Source: Phelpsiimicrobium sp043802125
GTDB lineage: Bacteria > Omnitrophota > Gorgyraeia > Velamenicoccales > Velamenicoccaceae
Reading direction: 5' to 3'
Assembly (NCBI GenBank): GCA_043802125.1
Contig: JAZDLG010000021.1
Coordinates: forward strand, 1-12,477
Length of the DNA stretch: 12,477 nt
This document shows positions 1-6,601 of the stretch, one piece after another (within the stretch, counting starts at the first letter, position 1; the number at the start of each line of letters is the position of its first letter). The notes under the pieces were generated by a model. That model was not told where the DNA came from, ran no database searches, and was given only the letters and a program-made list of their open reading frames with translations. Position numbers and translations under genes: made by a program.

Positions 1-1
1 G

Positions 2-532
2 GTATCCATAGACTTAGAGGGTATGCCTTATATGGTGACAAACGTTGAACACGTCAAACCGGGTAAAGGTGGAGCGTTCGTACGCACCAAACTAAGAAAC
101 TTCAAATTAGATACTATCATTGAGAGGACATTCAGGTCGGATGATAAGATAGAAGAGGCATACATTGAAGAAAAAACCCTCCAGTTCTCATACCACTCAG
201 GCGACTTCACTCACTTCATTGATTCCGAGACTTACGAAGATATAGCCATAGAAAAAACGAAACTCCGAGAGGCTCATAAATTTTTAAAAGATGACCTGGA
301 AGTAACGGCCCTTTATTATAAGGGTGAACTTGTCACGGCCATCCTTCCGAATTTTGTAGTCTATACTATCACCCATACCGAACCCGGAATAAAAGGGGAC
401 ACCGCAAAAAGCGGAGGAAAACCCGCGACGATCGAGACCGGGGCGATCATCCAGGTGCCGCTTTTTATAGACGTAGGCACCAAAGTCAAAGTAGACACAA
501 GAACCGGCGAATACATAGAAAGATCCTTCTAA
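2..532 (+). CDS. efp: Elongation factor P (5' partial)
   Basis: EF-P binds between the ribosomal P and E sites and relieves stalling at proline runs. The reading frame is open from base 2 with no stop, and the seven codons before the first ATG (base 23) read VSIDLEG. The resulting GMPYMV stretch matches the conserved EF-P N-terminal domain, so that ATG is internal and the true start lies upstream of the window; roughly 15-20 residues are missing. The loop HVKPGKGGAF carries a lysine in the position modified in E. coli and Bacillus, not the arginine of the rhamnosylated type. The C-terminal domains contain the family signatures GIKGDTA, GGKPATIETGA and the terminal VDTRTGEY. No modification enzyme (EpmA/B, YmfI) is visible here, so the modification is unknown. 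It lies 13 nt before accB, a common efp-accB-accC arrangement. Confidence 0.97.
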   Translation, partial: VSIDLEGMPYMVTNVEHVKPGKGGAFVRTKLRNFKLDTIIERTFRSDDKIEEAYIEEKTLQFSYHSGDFTHFIDSETYEDIAIEKTKLREAHKFLKDDLEVTALYYKGELVTAILPNFVVYTITHTEPGIKGDTAKSGGKPATIETGAIIQVPLFIDVGTKVKVDTRTGEYIERSF

Positions 533-545
533 AAACGGAGAAAAA

Positions 546-1028
546 ATGAACATCAAAGAGATTAAAGAAATGGTTAATCTCATGAACGAAAACAACCTGA
601 CCGAGCTTGAGGTTGAAAAAGAAGGAATGCGTATTCGTCTAAAAAAAGGGCCCAGCGGCGATATTTCCATGGAAGGCTTAAGAAACAACGTCGGCTTGCC
701 GCCTAGATCAGCCGAACAACCGAGTACCTATCCAAACCCCGCTTTACCCATCAAAGAAACATCGGCCCAAAATGCAGCTCCCGCAAAAACAGCAGAGATC
801 AAATCACCCATGGTCGGAACATTTTATAGGGCTCCGTCCCCTGAATCCCCCTCGTTTGCAGAGATCGATCAGGAAATAGAAGTAGGCCAGGTCATCTGCA
901 TCATAGAAGCCATGAAATTAATGAACGAGATAAAATCCGAGATCAAAGGCAAGATCATAGACATACTTATAGACAATGCCGAGCCGGTTGAGTTTGGCCA
1001 GCCATTATTCCTTATAGAGCCGGCATAA
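546..1028 (+). CDS. accB: Biotin carboxyl carrier protein of acetyl-CoA carboxylase
   Basis: This 160-residue protein carries the biotin that shuttles CO2 from biotin carboxylase to the carboxyltransferase, the first committed step of fatty acid synthesis. Residues 1-35 form the short N-terminal helical region seen in AccB proteins (IKEIKEMVNLM). Residues about 50-82 are a Pro/Ala-rich flexible linker, and residues 83-160 are the biotinyl domain. The biotinylation motif EAMKLMNEI places the acceptor lysine at K124. A GGAG Shine-Dalgarno sequence at 537-540 fits the ATG at 546. It is followed 11 nt later by accC, as expected for subunits of the same complex. Length is normal for the family (E. 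coli 156). Confidence 0.98.
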   Translation: MNIKEIKEMVNLMNENNLTELEVEKEGMRIRLKKGPSGDISMEGLRNNVGLPPRSAEQPSTYPNPALPIKETSAQNAAPAKTAEIKSPMVGTFYRAPSPESPSFAEIDQEIEVGQVICIIEAMKLMNEIKSEIKGKIIDILIDNAEPVEFGQPLFLIEPA

Positions 1029-1039
1029 CGGCCTCATTT

Positions 1040-2410
1040 ATGTTCTCAAAAATACTAATAGCCAACCGCGGTGAGATCGCCCTTCGCATCATACGAGCGT
1101 GCAAAGAAATGGGCATACCCACTGTTGCCGTGTATTCAGAAGCGGACAAAGATTCCCTTCATGTCAAGCTGGCGCACGAAGCTGTCTGCATCGGCGCAGC
1201 CGCTCCTGCATCAAGTTACCTCAACATCCCGGCCATCATAAGCGCCGCCGAGATCACAGACGTAGACGCGATACACCCGGGCTATGGCTTCTTATCCGAG
1301 AACGCCCATTTCGCCGAGATATGCGAATCCTGCCAGATCGCTTTCATAGGGCCGTCACCTCAAAACATACGCCTCTTAGGCGATAAAATGATGGCCAAAG
1401 AAACCATGTATAAGGCAGGATTGCCAATAACGCCCGGCAGCACTTCTGTCATCAAAACAAAAGAAGAGGCGCTAAAAACAGCGCGGCGTATCAAATACCC
1501 GGTTATCATCAAAGCTACGGCCGGAGGCGGCGGACGCGGCATGAGGATCTGCCATAATGACGTGCGCCTCATCAGCGCGCTAATTACCGCTCAATCCGAA
1601 GCAGAAAAAGCATTCGGCTCACCTGATGTATACATAGAAAAATATATTGAAGAACCTCGCCACGTGGAATTCCAGATCATGGCTGACAACTACGGCAATG
1701 TCATCCACCTGGGCGAAAGGGATTGCAGCATCCAGCGCCGGCACCAGAAACTTCTGGAAGAATCACCGTCCCCGGCCCTAGATGCCAAATTGCGCAAAAA
1801 GATAGGCGACCTCGTGATCAAAGGCGTCAAGGCCTCAGGCTACCGCAGCGTTGGCACAATAGAATTCCTATTGGACAAAAACCACAACTTTTATTTTATG
1901 GAAATGAACACGAGGATCCAGGTAGAACATCCTGTGACTGAAATGATCACCGGCATAGACCTCATCAAAGAACAGATAAAAATAGCGGCCGGGGAAAAGA
2001 TAAAGATACATCAGGACGATATAAAGATGACTGGTGCTGCAATTGAATGCCGCATCAACGCCGAAGACCCCGCGAACAATTTCATGCCTTGCCCCGGCAA
2101 AATTGAGCAGCTAAGCCTGCCCGGAGGGCCGAATGTGAGGGTTGATACGCACGTTTATCAAGGATATCAGATCAGCCCTCATTACGATTCTTTAATAGCC
2201 AAGCTCATAGTCAAGCGCGAAAACAGGAATGAAGCTATAAAGACCATGCTGCGCGCGCTGGATGAATTCATTATAGCACCCATAAAAACAACGATCCCTT
2301 TCCATAAAAGTTTGCTTGAAAACCCGCTTTTCAAAAAAGGCGATGTATCCACGCATTTGGTTGATGACTTAACGAAACAAAAAGGCGAAACGCAGCACCA
2401 AGAGGCCTGA
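1040..2410 (+). CDS. accC: Biotin carboxylase subunit of acetyl-CoA carboxylase
   Basis: This ATP-grasp enzyme carboxylates biotin on AccB using ATP and bicarbonate. At 456 residues it matches the usual length (E. coli 449). The N-terminal domain begins KILIANRGEIALRIIRA. The ATP-grasp glycine loop AGGGGRGMR is at 161-169. HLGERDCSIQRRHQK (223-237) supplies ATP and bicarbonate ligands. E275, E288 and R292 sit in the metal/active-site segment EMNTRIQVEHP, and R338 (ECRIN) aligns with the catalytic arginine of the E. coli enzyme. No key residue appears to be missing. The start has only a weak ribosome site, which suggests translation depends partly on accB just upstream. accA and accD are not in the window and must lie elsewhere. 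Confidence 0.98.
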   Translation: MFSKILIANRGEIALRIIRACKEMGIPTVAVYSEADKDSLHVKLAHEAVCIGAAAPASSYLNIPAIISAAEITDVDAIHPGYGFLSENAHFAEICESCQIAFIGPSPQNIRLLGDKMMAKETMYKAGLPITPGSTSVIKTKEEALKTARRIKYPVIIKATAGGGGRGMRICHNDVRLISALITAQSEAEKAFGSPDVYIEKYIEEPRHVEFQIMADNYGNVIHLGERDCSIQRRHQKLLEESPSPALDAKLRKKIGDLVIKGVKASGYRSVGTIEFLLDKNHNFYFMEMNTRIQVEHPVTEMITGIDLIKEQIKIAAGEKIKIHQDDIKMTGAAIECRINAEDPANNFMPCPGKIEQLSLPGGPNVRVDTHVYQGYQISPHYDSLIAKLIVKRENRNEAIKTMLRALDEFIIAPIKTTIPFHKSLLENPLFKKGDVSTHLVDDLTKQKGETQHQEA

Positions 2411-2411
2411 C

Positions 2412-2765
2412 GTGATCCGTGAAGAAGAAAAAACTGACTTTGGGGCCATTAAGATCCACAACAATGTCATCGCTTCCATAGCCTATTTGGCAGCTCTTGA
2501 AGTTGACGGCGTATCAAGAATATGCGATGATATAAAATCACATATCGCTCATCTTATAGGCAAAAAGACTAAAAGCGGCGCAATAGATGCAAAGACGGAG
2601 AAAAACGAAAATGTATCTATCACTATACCTATTATCGTAAAATACGGATACAATATCCCTGAGGTCGCATTAAAAGTCCAGGAGAATGTCAAGAACGCGG
2701 TTGAAGAAGCCGCGGACATCTCGCCTAAAGACATTATTGTTAAGATCAAAGGTGTTGAAAAATAA
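2412..2765 (+). CDS. Asp23/Gls24 family envelope stress protein (YqhY-like)
   Basis: A 117-residue soluble protein made almost wholly of one Asp23/Gls24 domain (residues about 9-114). It shows the family pattern GAIKIHNNVIASIAYLAALE, then DGV, then IVKYGYNIPEVALKVQENV, and a final beta strand DIIVKIKGV. It starts with GTG, one base after the accC stop, and AGAGG at 2401-2405, inside the end of accC, gives a well-spaced ribosome site, so the two are translationally linked. In Bacillus the homologue YqhY also follows accB-accC and has been tied genetically to control of acetyl-CoA carboxylase; a similar role here is inference. The membrane-anchored partner follows 24 nt downstream. Confidence 0.9.
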   Translation: MIREEEKTDFGAIKIHNNVIASIAYLAALEVDGVSRICDDIKSHIAHLIGKKTKSGAIDAKTEKNENVSITIPIIVKYGYNIPEVALKVQENVKNAVEEAADISPKDIIVKIKGVEK

Positions 2766-2789
2766 ATCGTAGGATTTACGGAGGAATTC

Positions 2790-3383
2790 ATGAAAACCGC
2801 CTTAAGCATACTGTTTTATACGATCATTTTTGCCTTTATAGGGACCCTGGCTATAGCTTTCGCGTTTCACCTTATTGACATAAATGAGCTTATGGCGCAA
2901 CTTATGTATGCCTATAACGACCTGCGCATGCGGCTTATAACCGGGCTCTCAGGCCTCGTCTTCATAATGCTTAGCTTTTCCGCGGCCCAGGTCATCACGG
3001 GAAAGATCCAACGCGAAAAGACAATAGCCTTTACCAATCCCAACGGCCAGGTAACTATAACCCTATCAGCTGTAGAAGACCTCATCAAAAGGCTGGCTCA
3101 TCAACTTTCCGAGATCAAAGACGCCAAGGCCGACGTCAAAGCTACCAAAAAAGGCATTGATATCCGAATGAGAGTCGTCCTGCGTTCTGAGACTAACATC
3201 CCGGATTTTACGGCGCGGCTCCAGGACCTTATCGCCAGCAAAGTCCAGGAGGTATTCGGCATAGACGAGCCTATCAGCGTCAAGATACACGTGGCTAAGA
3301 TCATCGGCTTTGAAGATAAACATAAGAAACAATCAGAAAAGAACGATGAAATTGCTGTTCCTTATCAGGGACTAAAGATTTAA
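2790..3383 (+). CDS. amaP: AmaP-like membrane anchor with Asp23 domain
   Basis: A 197-residue protein with two predicted transmembrane helices (about 6-29 and 49-70) joined by a short loop, followed by a cytoplasmic Asp23/Gls24-type region (about 78-170) containing FTNPNGQVTITLSAVEDLIKR. This is the layout of AmaP, which in staphylococci tethers Asp23 to the membrane. A strong GGAGG (2780-2784) precedes the ATG. The C-terminal 25 residues are charged and probably disordered. Its place right after a soluble Asp23 protein supports a two-protein assembly at the inner membrane. Family assignment is good, but function in this organism is inferred; the gene could also be described simply as a DUF322-type membrane protein. 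Confidence 0.83.
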   Translation: MKTALSILFYTIIFAFIGTLAIAFAFHLIDINELMAQLMYAYNDLRMRLITGLSGLVFIMLSFSAAQVITGKIQREKTIAFTNPNGQVTITLSAVEDLIKRLAHQLSEIKDAKADVKATKKGIDIRMRVVLRSETNIPDFTARLQDLIASKVQEVFGIDEPISVKIHVAKIIGFEDKHKKQSEKNDEIAVPYQGLKI

Positions 3384-3416
3384 CACCTGGCCCTTATTAG
3401 AAATTGGGCCAGTGTT
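3382..3416 (+). terminator. Hairpin after amaP, possible terminator or attenuator
   Basis: CTGGCCC (3387-3393) pairs perfectly with GGGCCAG (3406-3412) around a 12-nt loop. The stem extends by AACA/TGTT (3382-3385 with 3413-3416) past one bulged C, giving 11 pairs. It begins within the amaP stop codon and ends 25 nt before the next start. No T run follows, so it is not a classic intrinsic terminator. It could mark an operon boundary, protect a processed 3' end, or act as an attenuator. Confidence 0.55.
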
Positions 3417-3441
3417 GTGTCTTCTACACAAGGAGCTCAAA

Positions 3442-4464
3442 ATGAGAATAGGGGTGCTTACAGGCGGAGGAGACTGCCCGGGCTTAAACGCAGTTATCAG
3501 GGCTGTAGTCAGAAAGGCATACAACAACAAACACGAAACAGTGGGATTTATGAACGGATGGAAAGGCCTTATTGAAGGCGAAACCATGACGCTGGATCTA
3601 AACGCTATTTCCGGCATACTACCAAAAGGCGGCACCATATTAGGGACAAGCAGGACAAATCCATACAAGAAACCCGAAGACGTTAAAAAGGTCATAGAGA
3701 ACTTTAAAAAATTTAAGATTGACGCGCTAATCGCTATCGGCGGAGAAGACACCCTCGGCGCAGCTAACAGGCTCGTCAAAGACGGCTTGAACGTCGTAGG
3801 CGTACCCAAGACAATAGACAATGACCTGTCTGCCACTGACTACACGTTTGGTTTTGATACGGCTGTCAATACCGCGATGGAGTGCATTGACAGGCTCCAC
3901 ACAACGGCAGAAAGCCATCACCGCATCATGGTAGTTGAAGTCATGGGCCGCCACGCCGGATGGATAGCCACATTCGCAGGCATCGCCGGAGGCGCGGATG
4001 TAGTTTTGATACCTGAGATCCCGATAAACCTTGATGAGACCTGTAGCATCTTAAAAAAAAGGCACGAAAGAGGCCGGACTTTCAGCATCGTAGTGGTTGC
4101 TGAAGGCGCTAAGCTCGCTACCTCAGACGTTACAAAAGACCAATCCCTTGATGAATTCGGCCACGTAAAACTCGGCGGCATAGGCGACTATCTCGCTAAA
4201 GAAATTGAAAAAAGAACCGGTTATGAGACACGCGTCAGCGTACTTGGCCACATCCAAAGAGGCGGTTCGCCCACTGCATTTGACAGGATACTCGGCACGC
4301 GCTTCGGGGTAAAAGCTGTGGAACTTGTAGAAAACAGGGAGTTCGGCAAAATGGTCAGCCTTTCAGGCACAAAGATCATAGCCGTGCCATTGGAGAAAGG
4401 CGTTGAAAAACTAAAAACCGTGGATATGGACCTTTACAACATAGCCAAGGTATTTTTTGGATGA
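3442..4464 (+). CDS. pfp: 6-phosphofructokinase, predicted pyrophosphate-dependent
   Basis: Phosphorylates fructose 6-phosphate to fructose 1,6-bisphosphate. The start is ATG 3442, preceded by AAGGAG (3430-3435) and giving 340 residues; the upstream GTG at 3412 falls in the intergenic hairpin and lacks a ribosome site. Visible motifs are GGGDCPGLNAVIRAVV (8-23), GGEDT (100-104), PKTIDNDL (122-129), MGRHAGW (168-174) and GHIQRGGSPTAFDR (269-282). D126 is the expected catalytic base. Two positions decide the phosphoryl donor in this family: D103 replaces E. coli G104 and K123 replaces E. coli G124. Asp plus Lys here is the signature of PPi-using enzymes and of the mixed-substrate group III. The reaction would then be near equilibrium and usable in gluconeogenesis. 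It ends directly against gmhA. Confidence 0.93.
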   Translation: MRIGVLTGGGDCPGLNAVIRAVVRKAYNNKHETVGFMNGWKGLIEGETMTLDLNAISGILPKGGTILGTSRTNPYKKPEDVKKVIENFKKFKIDALIAIGGEDTLGAANRLVKDGLNVVGVPKTIDNDLSATDYTFGFDTAVNTAMECIDRLHTTAESHHRIMVVEVMGRHAGWIATFAGIAGGADVVLIPEIPINLDETCSILKKRHERGRTFSIVVVAEGAKLATSDVTKDQSLDEFGHVKLGGIGDYLAKEIEKRTGYETRVSVLGHIQRGGSPTAFDRILGTRFGVKAVELVENREFGKMVSLSGTKIIAVPLEKGVEKLKTVDMDLYNIAKVFFG

Positions 4465-4468
4465 GCCC

Positions 4469-5047
4469 ATGGAAAAAATGATCAAAGAGATAATACAGGA
4501 CTCTATCACAACAAAAGCCTTGTTACTTTATGATGAAGATATCATAAAAAAGATCCGGGCCTGCGCTGACATCATCACAAAAACCTTAAAGAAAGGCGGC
4601 AAGGTACTCATCTTCGGCAACGGCGGCAGCGCAGCTGATAGCCAGCACTTTGCCGCTGAACTTGTCGGCAGATTCCAAAAAGAGAGAAAAGCTTTAGCTG
4701 CCATTTCGCTTACCACCGACACCTCTATTTTGACATCCCTTAGCAATGATTACTCATTTGACATCGTCTTCGCGCGCCAAATTGAAGCTTACGGTGGGCC
4801 GCGCGACCTGGCCTTTGCCATCTCAACAAGCGGAAAAGCCAAAAACGTCATCCGAGGCGTCAAAGAAGCCAAAAAATTAAAAATAAAAACAATAGGGCTT
4901 ACGGGCAAAAACGGAGGAGAACTCGCAAAAATAGCGGACCTCTCTATTGTCATACCGTCCTTTGTCACCGCGCGTATCCAGGAATCCCACATCCTCATTA
5001 TCCACATCATATGCGAGCTTGTTGAAGAGTCATGGACAAAAAAATAA
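4469..5047 (+). CDS. gmhA: Sedoheptulose-7-phosphate isomerase
   Basis: A SIS-domain isomerase that converts sedoheptulose 7-phosphate to D-glycero-D-manno-heptose 7-phosphate, the first step of ADP-heptose synthesis for the LPS inner core. ATG 4469 gives 192 residues, equal to the E. coli enzyme; a TTG at 4457 inside the end of the preceding gene is an alternative start. Motifs are FGNGGSAADSQHFAAELVGRF (49-69), ISTSGKAKNV (118-127) and TARIQESHILIIHI (167-180). H60, E64, Q171 and H179 match the zinc and catalytic residues of GmhA (E. coli H61, E65, Q172, H180), which separates it from other SIS proteins such as DiaA. Only 4 nt separate it from the PFK stop, and it overlaps rfaE2 by 16 nt. 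Confidence 0.93.
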   Translation: MEKMIKEIIQDSITTKALLLYDEDIIKKIRACADIITKTLKKGGKVLIFGNGGSAADSQHFAAELVGRFQKERKALAAISLTTDTSILTSLSNDYSFDIVFARQIEAYGGPRDLAFAISTSGKAKNVIRGVKEAKKLKIKTIGLTGKNGGELAKIADLSIVIPSFVTARIQESHILIIHIICELVEESWTKK

Positions 5048-5505
5048 CAACACTCAGCCGCCTTCTTAAGGCACTTTCTAAACAGCGGCCAAGAAAAAAA
5101 GTCGTATTCACAAACGGCTGTTTTGACATCCTTCATTACGGACACATAAAATACCTCAAGAAAGCAAAGTCATGTGGCGACACACTCGTTGTCGGCCTGA
5201 ACTCAGATGCCTCTGTGAGAAGGCTAAAAGGCAACAAGAGGCCCATCAACACCGAAAGAGACAGGGCAGAAGTCCTGGCAGCGCTGGAAAGCGTTGATCA
5301 TATCATCATCTTTAACGAAGGCACACCATACAAGCTTATAGGATCGCTTAAACCGGACATTCTCGTTAAAGGCGGGGATTGGCGAAAAGAAAAAATTGTC
5401 GGAGCAGACATTGTTTTAGCCAATGGGGGCAAAGTTATTTCACTCCCTTACGTTAAAAATAAGTCCACGACGAACACCATTAAAAAAATCCTGCATGCCT
5501 GCTGA
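5032..5505 (+). CDS. rfaE2: D-glycero-beta-D-manno-heptose 1-phosphate adenylyltransferase
   Basis: A 157-residue cytidylyltransferase-fold nucleotidyltransferase equal to the C-terminal domain of E. coli HldE. It forms ADP-heptose from heptose 1-phosphate and ATP. FTNGCFDILHYGHIKYL (26-42) carries the HxGH nucleotide-binding motif (35-38), followed by GLNSDASVRRLKG (55-67) and LVKGGDW (111-117), all typical of RfaE2. The kinase half of HldE is absent, so this is the split form; the kinase (HldA/RfaE1) and phosphatase (GmhB) are not in the window. Its start overlaps the end of gmhA by 16 nt, which supports translational coupling and a shared pathway. GGDW and the SV-x-LKG pattern favour heptose over glycerol-3-phosphate substrates. 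Confidence 0.93.
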   Translation: MDKKITTLSRLLKALSKQRPRKKVVFTNGCFDILHYGHIKYLKKAKSCGDTLVVGLNSDASVRRLKGNKRPINTERDRAEVLAALESVDHIIIFNEGTPYKLIGSLKPDILVKGGDWRKEKIVGADIVLANGGKVISLPYVKNKSTTNTIKKILHAC

Positions 5506-5938
5506 CAATCACGCGTTGACTGATGTTTACAAGGTCTTAGACGCCAACCTCAACAGGACAAAAGAAGGCTTGCGCGTCTGTGAAGATATCGCGCGTTTCC
5601 ATTTAAAAAGCGCCCACCTAACAAAAAGATTAGCGCGATTGCGGCATCGCATCACAGCCATAAGCAGGACGTCGCACATTGATCAACAGCGCCTCTTTCA
5701 CGGAAGAGATACACAGACAGATTGCGGCAAGGCGTTTTCTTGCGGACCGAAAAGGCAATCGTTTAAAAATATCTTTATGGCCAACGCGCAGCGGGTAAAA
5801 GAGGCGTTGAGAGTCCTGGAAGAATTTTTTAAATTGATGGACGGCGCGGCAAGCAAAAAGATACAAAAATTACGATTTGATTTCTATGCCATTGAAAAAC
5901 AAACGATTGAACGATTCCCTGGTTTACTTAATACTTGA
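5495..5938 (+). CDS. ThiD2-family protein, probable HMP-phosphate kinase
   Basis: A 147-residue all-helical protein of the ThiD2 type, known as the N-terminal half of fused ThiD2-ThiE enzymes in cyanobacteria and others and reported to phosphorylate hydroxymethylpyrimidine phosphate. The two diagnostic helices are YKVLDANLNRTKEGLRVCED (12-31) and NAQRVKEALRVLEEFFKL (97-114), with a closing LRFDFYAIEK (126-135). ATG 5495 starts inside the last codons of rfaE2 (11-nt overlap); an upstream in-frame start at 5423 would add 24 residues unlike the family. It overlaps thiE by 53 nt in another frame, so the domains fused elsewhere are separate but interlocked here. No ordinary thiD is in the window, so this protein may supply that step. 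Confidence 0.85.
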   Translation: MPADNHALTDVYKVLDANLNRTKEGLRVCEDIARFHLKSAHLTKRLARLRHRITAISRTSHIDQQRLFHGRDTQTDCGKAFSCGPKRQSFKNIFMANAQRVKEALRVLEEFFKLMDGAASKKIQKLRFDFYAIEKQTIERFPGLLNT

Positions 5939-6560
5939 CAAAAAGGTCTGCGGAACAAGAAACTTAAAACGCATCCTAAAGAAAGCGATACAGGGCGGGG
6001 TTGACTTAGTCCAGTATCGCGACAAATATTCCGAAACACGGACCGTCATAAAAGAAGCGCGGCCGCTCTTAGAAATATGCAAACTCCATTGCCTGCCTTT
6101 TATCATCAATGATAGATTGGATGTGGCTGTTGCTCTTGGCGCCGATGGGCTACATATCGGCCAAGGAGACATGCCTGTCAGCGCGGCAAGAAAGATCTTA
6201 GGGCAAGACAAGTTGATCGGCTTATCGTGCCACACGGTCAGCCAAGTAAGAAAGGCGCAGAGAGATAATGTGGATTATCTGGGTTTCGGCCCGGTTTTTA
6301 AAACAGCTACAAAACCAAAAAGCGAGCCCCTAAAAACAGGGGCTTTACAGAGAGCGCTTAAAATATCGCGCTTCCCTGTGTTCGCCATCGGCGGCATCAC
6401 TGAAAAAAAGATATCTCAGCTTACATCGGGAAAAGGTAAAATACGCGTCGCCTGCATCCGCGAGATCTGCCTGGCAAAAGATCCTAAAAACGCGGCGCAA
6501 AACTTAAAGAAAAAATTATCCCGCTTTCGCGGGAGCCCTGCTGACGCAGGATTTCGCTAG
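5886..6560 (+). CDS. thiE: Thiamine-phosphate synthase
   Basis: Joins HMP pyrophosphate to thiazole phosphate to give thiamine phosphate. The TIM-barrel motifs are in order: VQYRDK (42-47), INDRLDVAVALGADGLHIGQGD (74-95), GLSCHT (112-117), DYLGFGPVFKTATKP (130-144) and PVFAIGGI (164-171). ATG 5886 gives 224 residues. TTG codons at 5877 and 5907 are other possible starts, because the whole beginning lies inside thiD2. The conserved fold ends near residue 210. The last 13 residues, SRFRGSPADAGFR, are encoded by a palindromic repeat and look like an acquired tail rather than family sequence. The start has little ribosome-site support, so translation probably depends on ribosomes arriving from thiD2. 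Confidence 0.93.
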   Translation: MPLKNKRLNDSLVYLILDKKVCGTRNLKRILKKAIQGGVDLVQYRDKYSETRTVIKEARPLLEICKLHCLPFIINDRLDVAVALGADGLHIGQGDMPVSAARKILGQDKLIGLSCHTVSQVRKAQRDNVDYLGFGPVFKTATKPKSEPLKTGALQRALKISRFPVFAIGGITEKKISQLTSGKGKIRVACIREICLAKDPKNAAQNLKKKLSRFRGSPADAGFR

Positions 6561-6564
6561 ATTA
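6519..6564. repeat. Palindromic element at 3' end of thiE (copy 1 of TTCGCTAGA family)
   Basis: Two adjacent hairpins. TCCCGC-TTTC-GCGGGA occupies 6519-6534 (6-bp stem, tetraloop) and CCTGC-TGAC-GCAGG occupies 6537-6550 (5-bp stem, tetraloop). The second is followed by ATTTCGCTAGATTA (6551-6564). The same hairpin-plus-tail layout recurs at 8743-8780 with a different but still complementary stem. Most of the element lies inside the thiE reading frame, adding about 13 codons and the stop. It ends 35 nt before the thiC start. Confidence 0.6.
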
Positions 6565-6572
6565 GATATTAT

Positions 6573-6601
6573 GGTGCTCAATTCACTGAACGGTGCTCAA
6601 T
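6573..6601 (+). promoter_or_regulatory. Duplicated GGTGCTCAAT in thiC leader with overlapping 14-codon ORF
   Basis: GGTGCTCAAT occurs at 6573-6582 and again at 6592-6601, the second copy running into the thiC ATG. The second copy places a GGTG ribosome site 4 nt before the start. An ATG at 6571 opens a 14-codon frame (MVLNSLNGAQCTIN) that ends with TGA at 6613-6615, overlapping the thiC start. Whether this is a leader peptide or only a local duplication cannot be told from sequence alone. Confidence 0.3.

Noticed and set aside
23..25. ATG at 23 as the start of elongation factor P.
   Set aside because: The seven upstream codons are open and match EF-P; a start here would delete part of the N-terminal domain, so the gene is truncated by the window edge.
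3412..3441. GTG at 3412 as the phosphofructokinase start.
   Set aside because: It lies in the intergenic hairpin and has no ribosome site, while ATG 3442 follows AAGGAG and begins exactly at the conserved MRIGVLTGGGD.
4457..4459. TTG at 4457 as the gmhA start.
   Set aside because: ATG 4469 gives exactly the usual 192 residues, and the added four residues are not conserved; the TTG cannot be fully excluded.
6561..6599. TPP riboswitch upstream of thiC.
   Set aside because: Only about 40 nt separate the genes, and the conserved thi-box segments (CTGAGA and the GATCTGGATAATGCCAGC-like block) are absent. None was seen before thiD2 or thiE either.
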